This document shows, in pieces, positions 7,594-14,943 of a stretch of 22,841 nucleotides of DNA. This DNA is from Sulfuriferula sp. (GTDB lineage: Bacteria > Pseudomonadota > Gammaproteobacteria > Burkholderiales > Sulfuriferulaceae): positions 1-22,841 of the forward strand of contig DAICZK010000006.1 in NCBI GenBank assembly GCA_027311185.1, read 5' to 3'. Position numbers and translations under genes: made by a program. The notes below the pieces were generated by a model that saw only the letters and a list, made by a program, of their open reading frames with translations, ran no database searches and had not been told where the DNA came from. The number at the start of each line of letters is the position of its first letter. Position 1 is the first letter of the stretch.

Positions 7594-8538
7594 TTATTGC
7601 TCGCCTTCCAGAACGTTCTCGATGAGATAGCGCGGGCGCTGACGTACTTGCAGGTAAATCCGGCCTATGTATTCGCCCAGCAATCCGATGCCAAACAGGA
7701 TGACTCCCATCAGGAAAAACAGGATGGCAAACAGCGTGAATACGCCGGCGACTTCCGGGCCGATGAATATCCGGCGCAAGGCCAGGTAGACGACGAAAAA
7801 TGCGGACAAGACCGATAGGCTCACGCCGACCAGGGAAAATACCTGCAGCGGCAATAACGAAAAACCCGTCACCAGATCAAAATTCAGGCGTATGAGTTGA
7901 TACAGGGAATATTTGGATTCGCCAGCGGCGCGTTCTTCGTGCGCGACCTCGACTTCGCCCGGGTGGCGCGCGTAAGTATAAGCGAGCGCGGGGATGAAGG
8001 TATTGGCTTCGAGACTGTGGTTGATCGCGTGGATGATTTCACGGCTGTAGGCGCGCAGCATGCAGCCCTGGTCGGACATGACCACGTGGGTAATGCGCTC
8101 GCGCAACCGGTTCATCGTCCATGAGGCATAACGGCGCCACGGGGCGTCCTGGCGTTGTTGCCGTACCCCGCCGACGTAGTCGTAACCTTCGTCCATTTTG
8201 GCCAGCAGCTTGTGGATTTCTTCGGGCGGATTCTGCAAATCCGCGTCCAGCGTGACGATGCGAGCCCCTCTGCAATGCGCGAAGCCCGCCATGATCGCCA
8301 TATGCTGGCCGAAATTGCCAGCCAGAAGCAGCACCCGGGTCACGTCGGGGCGGGTCTGATATTGCTCGCGTAACAGCGCCGCCGAGCGGTCGCGGCTGCC
8401 GTCGTTGATGAAAATGATCTCGTAACGCACGCCCAGCACATCGAGCGCGGGGTAGAGCCGTGCGAACAGCGCACCCAGACCCTGCTCTTCGTTATAAACC
8501 GGTATGACAACCGACAACTGTGCTGCGTTCATGCCCAT
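7594..8538 (-). CDS. arnC: ArnC, undecaprenyl-phosphate Ara4FN transferase
   Basis: This 314-residue GT2 enzyme loads UDP-L-Ara4FN onto undecaprenyl phosphate at the cytoplasmic face. The nucleotide-sugar fold starts at once (LSVVIPVYNEEQGL, 8-21), with NDGSRD (45-50) and the DxD metal motif DAD (98-100). Two strong membrane helices at about 230-258 and 265-292 anchor the C-terminus, as in other ArnC/DPM-type enzymes. The listed ATG overlaps the arnB stop by 10 bp. A second in-frame ATG two codons on makes an ATGA overlap with that stop, so either start implies translational coupling. The dolichol-phosphate-mannose-synthase fold is shared; arn context sets the substrate. Confidence 0.93.
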   Translation of the reverse strand: MGMNAAQLSVVIPVYNEEQGLGALFARLYPALDVLGVRYEIIFINDGSRDRSAALLREQYQTRPDVTRVLLLAGNFGQHMAIMAGFAHCRGARIVTLDADLQNPPEEIHKLLAKMDEGYDYVGGVRQQRQDAPWRRYASWTMNRLRERITHVVMSDQGCMLRAYSREIIHAINHSLEANTFIPALAYTYARHPGEVEVAHEERAAGESKYSLYQLIRLNFDLVTGFSLLPLQVFSLVGVSLSVLSAFFVVYLALRRIFIGPEVAGVFTLFAILFFLMGVILFGIGLLGEYIGRIYLQVRQRPRYLIENVLEGEQ

Positions 8539-9653
8539 ACCTCATTGAGAATCTCGCTACACGCGAGGCACACGCGCGTGACATCGGCCGACGACATGGC
8601 CGGAAAAAGGGGTAGCGTGACTATGCCCGCGCCGACATGTTCGGCCACCGGGAACTGACCTTCGCGGTAGCCCATGGCGCGATACAGGCGGAATAAATGC
8701 ATGGCCGGATAATGCACGCCGACAGCGATGCCGCTCGATTTCATGCGGGTGATGAATTCGCCGCGGCTTATGCGCATCCGCGCCAGCGGCAACACCACCT
8801 GGAACATGTGCCAATTGCTCTGGACGAAATCCGCGACAGGTAATTCGCAACCCAGAGTCGTATCGAATTTGGCAAAATAATCCTGCGCCAGTTCCCGTCG
8901 ACGTGCGGTAAATTCGGCCAGATCCGGCAATTGTCCGAGGCCGATGGCGGCGGCGATGTCGGCGAGGTTGAATTTGCCCCCGGCGACATCGACTTCCATG
9001 GTACCGTCGGGCGAGCGTACTACGCCTTGCAAGCGCAGCTTTTCGCATAGCGGGACGAGCGCGGGGTCGGGCAGAACCAGGCAGCCACCTTCGCCGGTCG
9101 TGAGGTTTTTGTTGGCATGGAAGCTGAACGCGACGAGATCGCCGAAGCTGCCTATGGTGCGGCCGTTCCAGCTCGCGCCGAAGGATTGCGCCGCGTCTTC
9201 GATCACGCGCAGCCGATACTGTGCGGCGAGCGCGTACAGCGCATCACGGTCGACCGGCAAACCGGCCAGATCCACCGCGATGATGGCGCGGGTACGCGGC
9301 GTGACGGCAGCGGCGATGAGGTTGAGGTCGATATTGCGGGTGCGCGGATCGATATCGACGAATACCGGTCTGGCACCCGCCAGCAGCACGACGTTGGCGG
9401 TCGCCACCCACGACAGGGGAGTGGTAATCACCTCGTCCCCGGCTTCTATGCCGATCAGATCCAGCGCGATTTCCAGCGCGGCAGTGCCCGAATTCAGGCT
9501 GCGCACCGCCCGCCCGCCCATCAGGTCACAGAGCTGGGTCTCGAATGCCTGCACTTTCGGGCCACTGGTAAGCCAGCCCGAGCGCAATACCTCGCCGACT
9601 GCGGAAATGGTCGCTTCGTCGATGGCCGGGCGGGTAAAAGGTAAAAAATCCAT
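8529..9653 (-). CDS. arnB: ArnB, UDP-L-Ara4O aminotransferase (PLP)
   Basis: The 374-residue product is a DegT/DnrJ/EryC1-family aminotransferase that converts UDP-L-Ara4O to UDP-L-Ara4N with glutamate as donor. The N-terminus MDFLPFTRPAI is typical of ArnB. The PLP lysine is K182 in SFHANKNLTTGEGG, with the cofactor aspartate in VIEDAAQSFGA (D153) and the phosphate-binding SGTAALE near residue 55. In-frame stops just upstream fix the ATG. Only a weak ribosome site is visible. Its end overlaps arnC. Confidence 0.94.
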   Translation of the reverse strand: MDFLPFTRPAIDEATISAVGEVLRSGWLTSGPKVQAFETQLCDLMGGRAVRSLNSGTAALEIALDLIGIEAGDEVITTPLSWVATANVVLLAGARPVFVDIDPRTRNIDLNLIAAAVTPRTRAIIAVDLAGLPVDRDALYALAAQYRLRVIEDAAQSFGASWNGRTIGSFGDLVAFSFHANKNLTTGEGGCLVLPDPALVPLCEKLRLQGVVRSPDGTMEVDVAGGKFNLADIAAAIGLGQLPDLAEFTARRRELAQDYFAKFDTTLGCELPVADFVQSNWHMFQVVLPLARMRISRGEFITRMKSSGIAVGVHYPAMHLFRLYRAMGYREGQFPVAEHVGAGIVTLPLFPAMSSADVTRVCLACSEILNEVWA

Positions 9654-9729
9654 ATCAGTACTCGCAAATTAATGGCAAACGTTCAATAGGCGCGCTCATG
9701 ACTCTGTTCGCTGGTCCACCCACCTGGTT

Positions 9730-10101
9730 CTAACTTCGGGTAATCAGAAATACGCCGAAAATAATCACGCCTATACCGACGATGCGTTCCATGCTCAGCG
9801 TTTCGCCGAACAGCCACCAGGCAGCCAGCGCCGTAATGACGTAGCCGAAGGATACCATCGGGTAGGCCATGCCCACTTCCACCCGCGACAGCACAAGTAT
9901 CCACACCACCACACTGACCACGTAGCACGCCAGTCCGCCGATAATATGCGGCTCGGTCGCGAGTTTGAGGCCGATGGGCAGAATATTGCCGGTATTGAAG
10001 GCAAACGCGCCTATGCTGTTGGTGCCCGCCTTGAGCAGCAGCTGTGCCGCGGCGTTGAGCATGATGGCGGACAGGATCAGGGTGCCGCTGAGTACATTCA
10101 T
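9730..10101 (-). CDS. arnE: ArnE/ArnF-like small membrane subunit (EmrE superfamily)
   Basis: This 123-residue protein has four membrane helices (about 3-25, 50-72, 75-95 and 100-121) and the LNAAAQLLLKAG signature of ArnE/ArnF-type proteins. In enterobacteria ArnE and ArnF form the pair proposed to flip undecaprenyl-phosphate-Ara4N across the inner membrane. Only one such gene is present here, so a homodimer or a distant partner is implied. The open frame extends upstream to 10275 but lies inside arnT. I chose the internal ATG 2 bp after the arnT stop because membrane helix 1 starts there. A 76-bp gap separates it from arnB. Whether it is orthologous to ArnE or ArnF cannot be decided. Confidence 0.85.
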   Translation of the reverse strand: MNVLSGTLILSAIMLNAAAQLLLKAGTNSIGAFAFNTGNILPIGLKLATEPHIIGGLACYVVSVVVWILVLSRVEVGMAYPMVSFGYVITALAAWWLFGETLSMERIVGIGVIIFGVFLITRS

Positions 10102-10103
10102 GG

Positions 10104-11774
10104 TTAATTCGTGGTCTCCGGTTTGATCACGACAACCCGGCGCGTATCGCGGGCGATAACCTGCATGGGTAATCCTTGTGCTGCGAATTTTCGGTAAGTA
10201 TCCGGCGACATCACCGCCAGCGCGTAGCCGGGCTGTCGCCAGCGCTTTGTGAAGGTGGCGATGTCGGGTATCCATTTGTCGGGTTCCTGTTCGATGCCGA
10301 ATTCCATTTCGTCCGGATGCGCGACCAGGGTCAGGGTGCGGCGCAGATAGGGCGGCAAGGTTTGCTCGTACATGGCGACGCTGTAGAACGGCACGCCGGG
10401 GCGCAGATACGGCTTGACCTGCTGGGCGATGAGATAAGCCGAGCTGGCCGGAGACAGCGCGTTATAGCCGTACAGCACCGCCTGGCCCATCAACAGACCG
10501 GCGACGGCCATCACCGACACTGCGGCAATGATCCGTTCGCGCCGCGCCAGCAGGACAGCAATGACAGCACCAGCCAGCCAGGCGAGGGCCGCGATCTGTA
10601 GCCAGAGGATAAAATCCGCGTACAGCGCGGCAGGCACTTCGGCGCTGGAGCCTTTTGCGGCCAGCGGCGCGAACCACCAGGCGGCGAGCGCGACGGGAAT
10701 CAGCGGGCTGATCTGCCATGCCAGGGCTTTGCCCGATACTGTGCTCAGACGTTGCCCGATCAGCAGCGCAAGCGCCGGGAAAATTGGCAGGATATAGGGT
10801 ACCAGTTTGGAGTCGGAGATCGAAAAGAACACAAAAATAAAACCGATCCAGACCATGAGCATGCGTTTGGTCTGGAATTTGTTGAACGCATCTATCTGCC
10901 GCTTCCATCCGTATCGGAGCGCATCGAGCATAGGCACGATCCAGGGCAGTATGCCCAGCAAAACAATGGGAATGAAGGTGTACCATGGGTGGACGCGTCC
11001 GGCAACAGGGGTCAGGTAGCGCAAAAAGTGTTCGTGTATAAAGAAAAACCACAGAAATTCAGGATTGGCGCGCGATACCAAAACGAACCAGGGCACGCTG
11101 ATGATCGCGAAAATCGATAAACCGACGCCGAAATGCAGGCGCTTCCACAAGGCTGCGTCGCGCTGTATCAAACTGTAGAGCATGAGCACGGCGCCGGGGA
11201 TGGCTATGCCTATCAGTCCTTTGCTGAGCATGGAGAGCGCCATGGCGGCCCAGCATACGTACATCCAGCCGCGATTTTGGGCCCGGCTCGCTGTGGGTTG
11301 CTGCGCCAGCAATAACGCGGCCAGACTCAGGTTCATGAAGAAGCTGACCCCCATGTCGAGGATATTGATGTGGCCGATAGCGAAATACAGGAAGCTGCTG
11401 GCTAGCACGAGCGCCGCTATGTAACCCGCGCGCTGGCCGAAGATACGCGAACCGGTAAAGTAGACCAGCACTATGCCGAGAAAGCCGGTCAGCGCCGACC
11501 ACAGGCGGGCAGTCCAGTTGTGTTCGCCGAATGCGGTATAAGCGGTGGCCGTTGCCCAGTATTGCAAGGCGGGTTTTTCAAAATACTTGAGACCGTTGAG
11601 GCGCGGTGTCACCCAGTCGCCGGAAGCCAGCATTTCGCGCGGAATTTCCGCGTAGCGGCCTTCATCGGGGCGTACCAGCGCATTATGATCCAGCGTGGCG
11701 AACCAGAGCACAGCCGTCAGGGCGAACATGAACCCGATCAGGATTTTTGGGAGCGCAAAGCGGTTTAAGTTCAA
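10104..11774 (-). CDS. arnT: ArnT, lipid A Ara4N transferase
   Basis: This 556-residue multi-helix membrane enzyme is the first gene of the cluster. ArnT moves L-Ara4N from undecaprenyl phosphate to lipid A phosphates on the periplasmic side, lowering negative charge and giving polymyxin resistance. The first loop has the classical VRPDEGRYAEIPREML (35-49) and YFEKPALQYW (64-73), very close to known ArnT. About twelve helices and a C-terminal soluble domain (about 440-556) follow. The start is a TTG with no good ribosome site; the next in-frame ATG is codon 16, which would still leave most of helix 1. arnE-like starts 2 bp after its stop. Confidence 0.92.
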   Translation of the reverse strand: MNLNRFALPKILIGFMFALTAVLWFATLDHNALVRPDEGRYAEIPREMLASGDWVTPRLNGLKYFEKPALQYWATATAYTAFGEHNWTARLWSALTGFLGIVLVYFTGSRIFGQRAGYIAALVLASSFLYFAIGHINILDMGVSFFMNLSLAALLLAQQPTASRAQNRGWMYVCWAAMALSMLSKGLIGIAIPGAVLMLYSLIQRDAALWKRLHFGVGLSIFAIISVPWFVLVSRANPEFLWFFFIHEHFLRYLTPVAGRVHPWYTFIPIVLLGILPWIVPMLDALRYGWKRQIDAFNKFQTKRMLMVWIGFIFVFFSISDSKLVPYILPIFPALALLIGQRLSTVSGKALAWQISPLIPVALAAWWFAPLAAKGSSAEVPAALYADFILWLQIAALAWLAGAVIAVLLARRERIIAAVSVMAVAGLLMGQAVLYGYNALSPASSAYLIAQQVKPYLRPGVPFYSVAMYEQTLPPYLRRTLTLVAHPDEMEFGIEQEPDKWIPDIATFTKRWRQPGYALAVMSPDTYRKFAAQGLPMQVIARDTRRVVVIKPETTN

Positions 11775-11816
11775 AACGATTAAGACCCGAGGTTAATTCA
11801 GTCCACGAAACGGCCG

Positions 11817-11825
11817 ATTATAGCA
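11817..11825 (-). promoter_or_regulatory. Candidate extended -10 promoter of the arn cluster
   Basis: On the minus strand the sequence TGCTATAAT is a perfect extended -10 (TGnTATAAT). Its predicted start of transcription is about 35 bp before the arnT TTG. No good -35 sits at 16-18 bp, as is common for extended -10 promoters. I see no convincing tandem PmrA-type half-sites nearby. It lies between the AI-2E gene terminator and arnT, where an operon promoter would be expected. Confidence 0.55.
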
Positions 11826-11845
11826 AATTCGTCGACGCTGCCGTG

Positions 11846-11870
11846 AATAAAACCGGGACATATGTCCGGA
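11846..11870 (-). terminator. Terminator of the AI-2E transporter gene
   Basis: Thirty bases past the AI-2E stop, the minus strand folds into a hairpin around the perfect 12-bp palindrome GGACATATGTCC, extended by CCGG on each side with one bulged base. It is followed directly by TTTTATT, the layout of an intrinsic terminator. The central palindrome could alternatively be an operator for the arn promoter next door. Confidence 0.6.
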
Positions 11871-11899
11871 TTATTTCCTGACTATTTCCGAATCGGCAA

Positions 11900-12919
11900 T
11901 CAGACCCACTCACGCGCTACCAGTTCATCCTTGATGTAAGCGTAATAGATCGGCGCGGCGACCAGTCCCGACAGGCCAAACGCGGCTTCCATCAGCAGCA
12001 TGGCGATCAGCAGCTCCCACGCGCGCGCGTGGATTTTGTTGCCGACTATGCGCGCGTTGAGAAAATATTCCAGCTTGTGTACGAACACCAGGAACACGAG
12101 CGAGCCTACCGCAACGTCCAGCGACTGGCTCAGGCTGATGATTACGATCACCGTGTTGGAGATCAAATTGCCGATAACCGGGATGAGTCCGGCCAAAAAT
12201 GTCACCAGTATCATGGTCTTGGTCAGCGGCAGGTGGATGCCGAGCAGGGGCAGGATGAGCACCAGATATAAAGCGGTCAGCGCAGCGTTGATGCTGGCGA
12301 TACGGACTTGCGCGAATACGATACGGTGGAATGCCAGCCTGATACGTTTGACGCGCTCTGTCAGGGCGCGAGCGAGGGGTTGGTAGTCTTCCATTGCCAC
12401 CATTTCGCGTAACGCCAGTATTCCGCCTATGATCATCCCGATCGCAATGCGCGCAATCAGGCGCCCGGCTTCCGTTCCGGCCAGCTGCACTTCGGTCGAA
12501 TGCGCGCGTAGCCAGGTGCCAATGGTCTGTTTGATGGTTTCCGCATCGGACGGCAAATAAGGCGTGATCCAGAGCGGAACGCTGCGCCGCGAGTCGCCGA
12601 TGGCTTGAGCCATTTCCGTGAATAGTCTGGTCAGGCGGCCCGCGTCGGAGCGAAAAAAAGCGACCAGACCCAGGCCAATGGCGGTGAGTAACAATGCGAC
12701 CAGGAACGATAGCAGGCCGACGGCGATCAATTTGGAGCGCTGTCCGGGCAAATGCTGCGCGATCCATGGAGAAATCAGGTGGACCAGCTCGAACACCAGC
12801 AGACCGGCAAGCAATGCCGGCAATAAATGAAATACCAGTATGAAAATCAGTACCGCGCTCGCTATTAACCATGCGGCGATTTCTGCGGGGGTAGGGCGTG
12901 GGGCAACGGGTATCCGCAT
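11900..12919 (-). CDS. AI-2E family transporter (PerM/TqsA type)
   Basis: This 339-residue inner-membrane protein has the layout of the AI-2E transporter family: two N-terminal helices (about 14-52), a helix near 62-85, a cytoplasmic/periplasmic middle segment, and a C-terminal helix bundle (about 160-330). The late segment FVHKLEYFLNARIVGNKIHARAWELLIAM is typical. Substrates in the family vary and most members are uncharacterised, so I assign none. The open frame continues to an upstream ATG at 13009, but that extension is not membrane-like and would run across the peroxiredoxin promoter. I prefer MRIPVAPRPTPAE. No clear ribosome site precedes it. Confidence 0.75.
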   Translation of the reverse strand: MRIPVAPRPTPAEIAAWLIASAVLIFILVFHLLPALLAGLLVFELVHLISPWIAQHLPGQRSKLIAVGLLSFLVALLLTAIGLGLVAFFRSDAGRLTRLFTEMAQAIGDSRRSVPLWITPYLPSDAETIKQTIGTWLRAHSTEVQLAGTEAGRLIARIAIGMIIGGILALREMVAMEDYQPLARALTERVKRIRLAFHRIVFAQVRIASINAALTALYLVLILPLLGIHLPLTKTMILVTFLAGLIPVIGNLISNTVIVIISLSQSLDVAVGSLVFLVFVHKLEYFLNARIVGNKIHARAWELLIAMLLMEAAFGLSGLVAAPIYYAYIKDELVAREWV

Positions 12920-12954
12920 AAATGAAATTTTATCCAGTGATTTCGATGTAGCAA

Positions 12955-12983
12955 TTGACAAGAGCGGTTTCAATGGATAGATT
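12955..12983 (+). promoter_or_regulatory. Sigma70-like promoter of the peroxiredoxin gene
   Basis: A perfect -35 TTGACA (12955-12960) is followed by exactly 17 bp and then TAGATT (12978-12983), a fair -10. Transcription would start near 12990, leaving a leader of about 60 bases. The gene has a strong ribosome site (AAAGAGGA, 13036-13043), 7 bp before the ATG. No OxyR-type repeat was recognised by eye. Confidence 0.55.
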
Positions 12984-13050
12984 CTAGCAGCTGTTAACGG
13001 TTTTCCCATCCGGCTTTTTCAACCCGACTTTAATTAAAGAGGAATTTCAT

Positions 13051-13650
13051 ATGTCCGTGCTAGTTTGCAAACCTGCCCCCGATTTTACCGCCACCGCGGT
13101 ACTAGGTAACAACGAGATTAAAGATATCACCTTCTCCGAATTTACCAAAAACAAATACGTGGTGCTGTTTTTTTATCCGCTTGATTTCACCTTTGTCTGC
13201 CCCTCCGAATTAATCGCTTTCGACCATCGTCTGGCAGAATTCACCAAGCGTGGCGTAGAGGTGTTAAGCGTGTCCATCGATTCCCAGTTTACCCATCTGG
13301 CGTGGAAAAACACGTCAATTAACCATGGCGGTATAGGTCAAGTCAAATATACCATGGTCGCTGACGTCAAGCACGAAATTGCCCGGGCTTACGATGTCGA
13401 GCTCGATGGCGGTGTGGCGCTACGCGGTTCGTTCCTGATCGATCGCTCGGGCATAGTCAGGCATCAGGTTGTCAACGATTTGCCGCTGGGCCGTAACATC
13501 GACGAAATGCTGCGCATGATCGACGCGCTGCAATTCACCGAAGAGCACGGTGAAGTCTGTCCGGCAGGCTGGAAAAAAGGCGAGAGCGGCATGGACGCCT
13601 CGACCGAAGGTGTTGCCAAATATCTCGCCGAGCATAGCTCGCAACTGTAA
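13051..13650 (+). CDS. Typical 2-Cys peroxiredoxin (AhpC/Prx1 type)
   Basis: This 199-residue cytosolic enzyme reduces hydrogen peroxide and organic peroxides. The peroxidatic cysteine is C50 in FYPLDFTFVCPSE and the resolving cysteine is C170 in GEVCPAGW, so it is a typical 2-Cys enzyme forming an intersubunit disulfide. It has a GGIG segment (93-96), as in Prx1-type enzymes; the C-terminal YF motif of overoxidation-sensitive enzymes is not present (the end reads KYLAEHSSQL). Such proteins are usually reduced by thioredoxin or AhpF. No ahpF is adjacent, so the reductant is not shown. It stands alone between its own promoter and terminator. Confidence 0.95.
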   Translation: MSVLVCKPAPDFTATAVLGNNEIKDITFSEFTKNKYVVLFFYPLDFTFVCPSELIAFDHRLAEFTKRGVEVLSVSIDSQFTHLAWKNTSINHGGIGQVKYTMVADVKHEIARAYDVELDGGVALRGSFLIDRSGIVRHQVVNDLPLGRNIDEMLRMIDALQFTEEHGEVCPAGWKKGESGMDASTEGVAKYLAEHSSQL

Positions 13651-13653
13651 AAA

Positions 13654-13690
13654 AATCCGCCTGGGCGTATCGGGCGGATTAGCTGTTTTT
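13654..13690 (+). terminator. Intrinsic terminator of the peroxiredoxin gene
   Basis: AATCCGCC (13654-13661) pairs perfectly with GGCGGATT (13673-13680) around an 11-base loop, four bases after the stop codon. A run of five T (13686-13690) follows a short spacer. Confidence 0.8.
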
Positions 13691-13699
13691 GTATTGCTT

Positions 13700-13738
13700 A
13701 TCAAGGCCGTCTGCGCGAATCGCGAGGACGGCCTTGAT
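13700..13738. terminator. Second, longer hairpin between convergent genes
   Basis: ATCAAGGCCGTC (13700-13711) is perfectly complementary to GACGGCCTTGAT (13727-13738). Inside the loop a further CGCG-AAT-CGCG stem can form. It sits 14 bp past the yeiH stop and about 50 bp past the peroxiredoxin stop. No clear T-run flanks it on either strand, so it may be a bidirectional or Rho-assisted terminator, or a 3'-end stabiliser. Confidence 0.6.
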
Positions 13739-13752
13739 CGTTTACCTGCGCG

Positions 13753-14823
13753 TCAAAGCCCGAACGCGGACATGACCAGGTGATTAATGAGCGCTCCGCC
13801 GATGATGAGCCATATGAAGATCACCAGGCCCAGCAGTATGGGTTTGATTCCCGCCTGACGGATAGCCGAGATGTGCGTCATCAAGCCCAGCGCTCCCATT
13901 GCCATCGCCAGTATCAGTGTATCGGCCAGATTGGCCGCAGCTATCACCGACTGCGGCAGTAAATGCAGCGAATTGAAAATGACGACTCCGATGAATCCGA
14001 AAGCAAACCAGGGAATGGCAAGCTTGGGCTTCTTCCCGCCATCTGTGGCGCCGTGCTCGCGCTGATGCATAGGGTCCCGTGCCAGCCAGAGCGACAATCC
14101 GATCAGAAACGGGGCCAGCATCATGACGCGCACCATCTTGGTGATGACGGCGGTGTTGGCCGTAGTTGCGCTTACGGAACCGGCTGCTGCAACCACCTGT
14201 GCGACCTCGTGTATGCTGGAACCTGCATAAATGCCGAAAGCGGCGGCATTATGCGGCAGCAGCGGCAGATTCAGGCTGTAGAGATACGGATACAGGAAAA
14301 TGGCGATGGTGCCGAAGACCACTACGGTGGCGACGGCAACCGTTACCTGTTCCGACCGACCCTTGACCACCGGTTCTGCGGCCATGACGGCGGCGGCGCC
14401 GCAAATTGCGCTACCGGTTCCGATCAGCATGGCGGCCTTGCGTTCAAGCCCGAAAACGCGCGTACCGATTACCCACGATAAAATAAAAGTGGAGATCACC
14501 ATGATGGTGTCGATCAGTATGCCGGGAATCCCGACGTGAGCCACGTCCTGAAATGTCAGGCGCAAACCGAAGAATACCACGCCCGCGCGCAATAGCGTCT
14601 GCTTGGAGAACGCGACTCCCGGACCGCTCAAATCGCCGATACGCGGGTAGAAGGTATTGCCTATGATCATCCCGAGCACGATCGCGATCGTCAGCGCACT
14701 GAACCCGTGCGCTGTCATCCAGTGAAGTTCTCCCAGTTTTTCGCTGATTACGGCCAGAACGGCGCTGAGTACCAACCCGTAGATCAGCGGCGACCGGTGG
14801 TGAAGCGGGGGTGCCTGATTCAA
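13753..14823 (-). CDS. yeiH: YeiH-family (UPF0324) membrane protein, putative sulfate exporter
   Basis: This is a 356-residue, strongly hydrophobic protein with about ten membrane helices. Its glycine-rich segments (IVLGMIIGN, LIGTGSAICGAAAVMAAEPV near residues 136-156, AAFGIYAGSSIHEVAQVVAAAGSV near 190-213) are characteristic of UPF0324/YeiH. The family is annotated as putative sulfate or sulfonate exporters, but the biochemical role is poorly established. The start is TTG with a very good ribosome site (TAAGGAG, 14831-14837), 7 bp upstream. It is divergent from a LysR regulator, a pairing known from yeiH/yeiE in E. coli, so control by that regulator is likely. Confidence 0.88.
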   Translation of the reverse strand: MNQAPPLHHRSPLIYGLVLSAVLAVISEKLGELHWMTAHGFSALTIAIVLGMIIGNTFYPRIGDLSGPGVAFSKQTLLRAGVVFFGLRLTFQDVAHVGIPGILIDTIMVISTFILSWVIGTRVFGLERKAAMLIGTGSAICGAAAVMAAEPVVKGRSEQVTVAVATVVVFGTIAIFLYPYLYSLNLPLLPHNAAAFGIYAGSSIHEVAQVVAAAGSVSATTANTAVITKMVRVMMLAPFLIGLSLWLARDPMHQREHGATDGGKKPKLAIPWFAFGFIGVVIFNSLHLLPQSVIAAANLADTLILAMAMGALGLMTHISAIRQAGIKPILLGLVIFIWLIIGGALINHLVMSAFGL

Positions 14824-14885
14824 AATCCTGCTCCTTAATTAATCGTCTTGGTCATCGAGCCGTCATATTAACGCAGATTAATTAA

Positions 14886-14913
14886 TTTACAAAATTCGTA
14901 ATTTTGCTATTAT
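14886..14913 (+). promoter_or_regulatory. Candidate promoter of the LysR-type regulator
   Basis: TTTACA (14886-14891), a 16-bp spacer and TATTAT (14908-14913) with an upstream TG form a good -35 / extended -10 pair. The start of transcription would fall near 14920. A perfect inverted repeat, CAAAATT-CGT-AATTTTG (14890-14906), fills the spacer. The start falls inside the next feature, a 25-bp palindrome. Confidence 0.5.
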
Positions 14914-14935
14914 TAACCTGATTATCAGGTTAATA
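14911..14935. promoter_or_regulatory. 25-bp perfect palindrome, candidate operator
   Basis: Arms TATTAACCTGAT (14911-14922) and ATCAGGTTAATA (14924-14935) are exact reverse complements around a single central T. The palindrome covers the predicted transcription start of the LysR gene and touches its ribosome site, 8 bp before the ATG. It could be the binding site of the regulator itself or of another repressor, or an RNA hairpin limiting translation. Its symmetric positions do not give the classical LysR T-N11-A. Confidence 0.55.
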
Positions 14936-14943
14936 GGAAAATC

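Noticed and set aside
9665..9679. 15-mer CAAATTAATGGCAAA shared upstream of arnB and ycgR (second copy near 22235)
   Set aside because: One such coincidence is roughly expected by chance in a window this size, and no further symmetry or context supports a regulatory site.
9654..9700. A 14-codon open frame ending just before the arnB start
   Set aside because: Too short, without a convincing ribosome site or family resemblance; a leader-peptide role cannot be supported.
10102..10275. N-terminal extension of the ArnE-like protein
   Set aside because: It lies within arnT and is polar; the four-helix protein starts at 10101.
12920..13009. A 30-residue N-terminal extension of the AI-2E transporter
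   Set aside because: It would cover the peroxiredoxin -35/-10 and does not look like the family's N-terminus.
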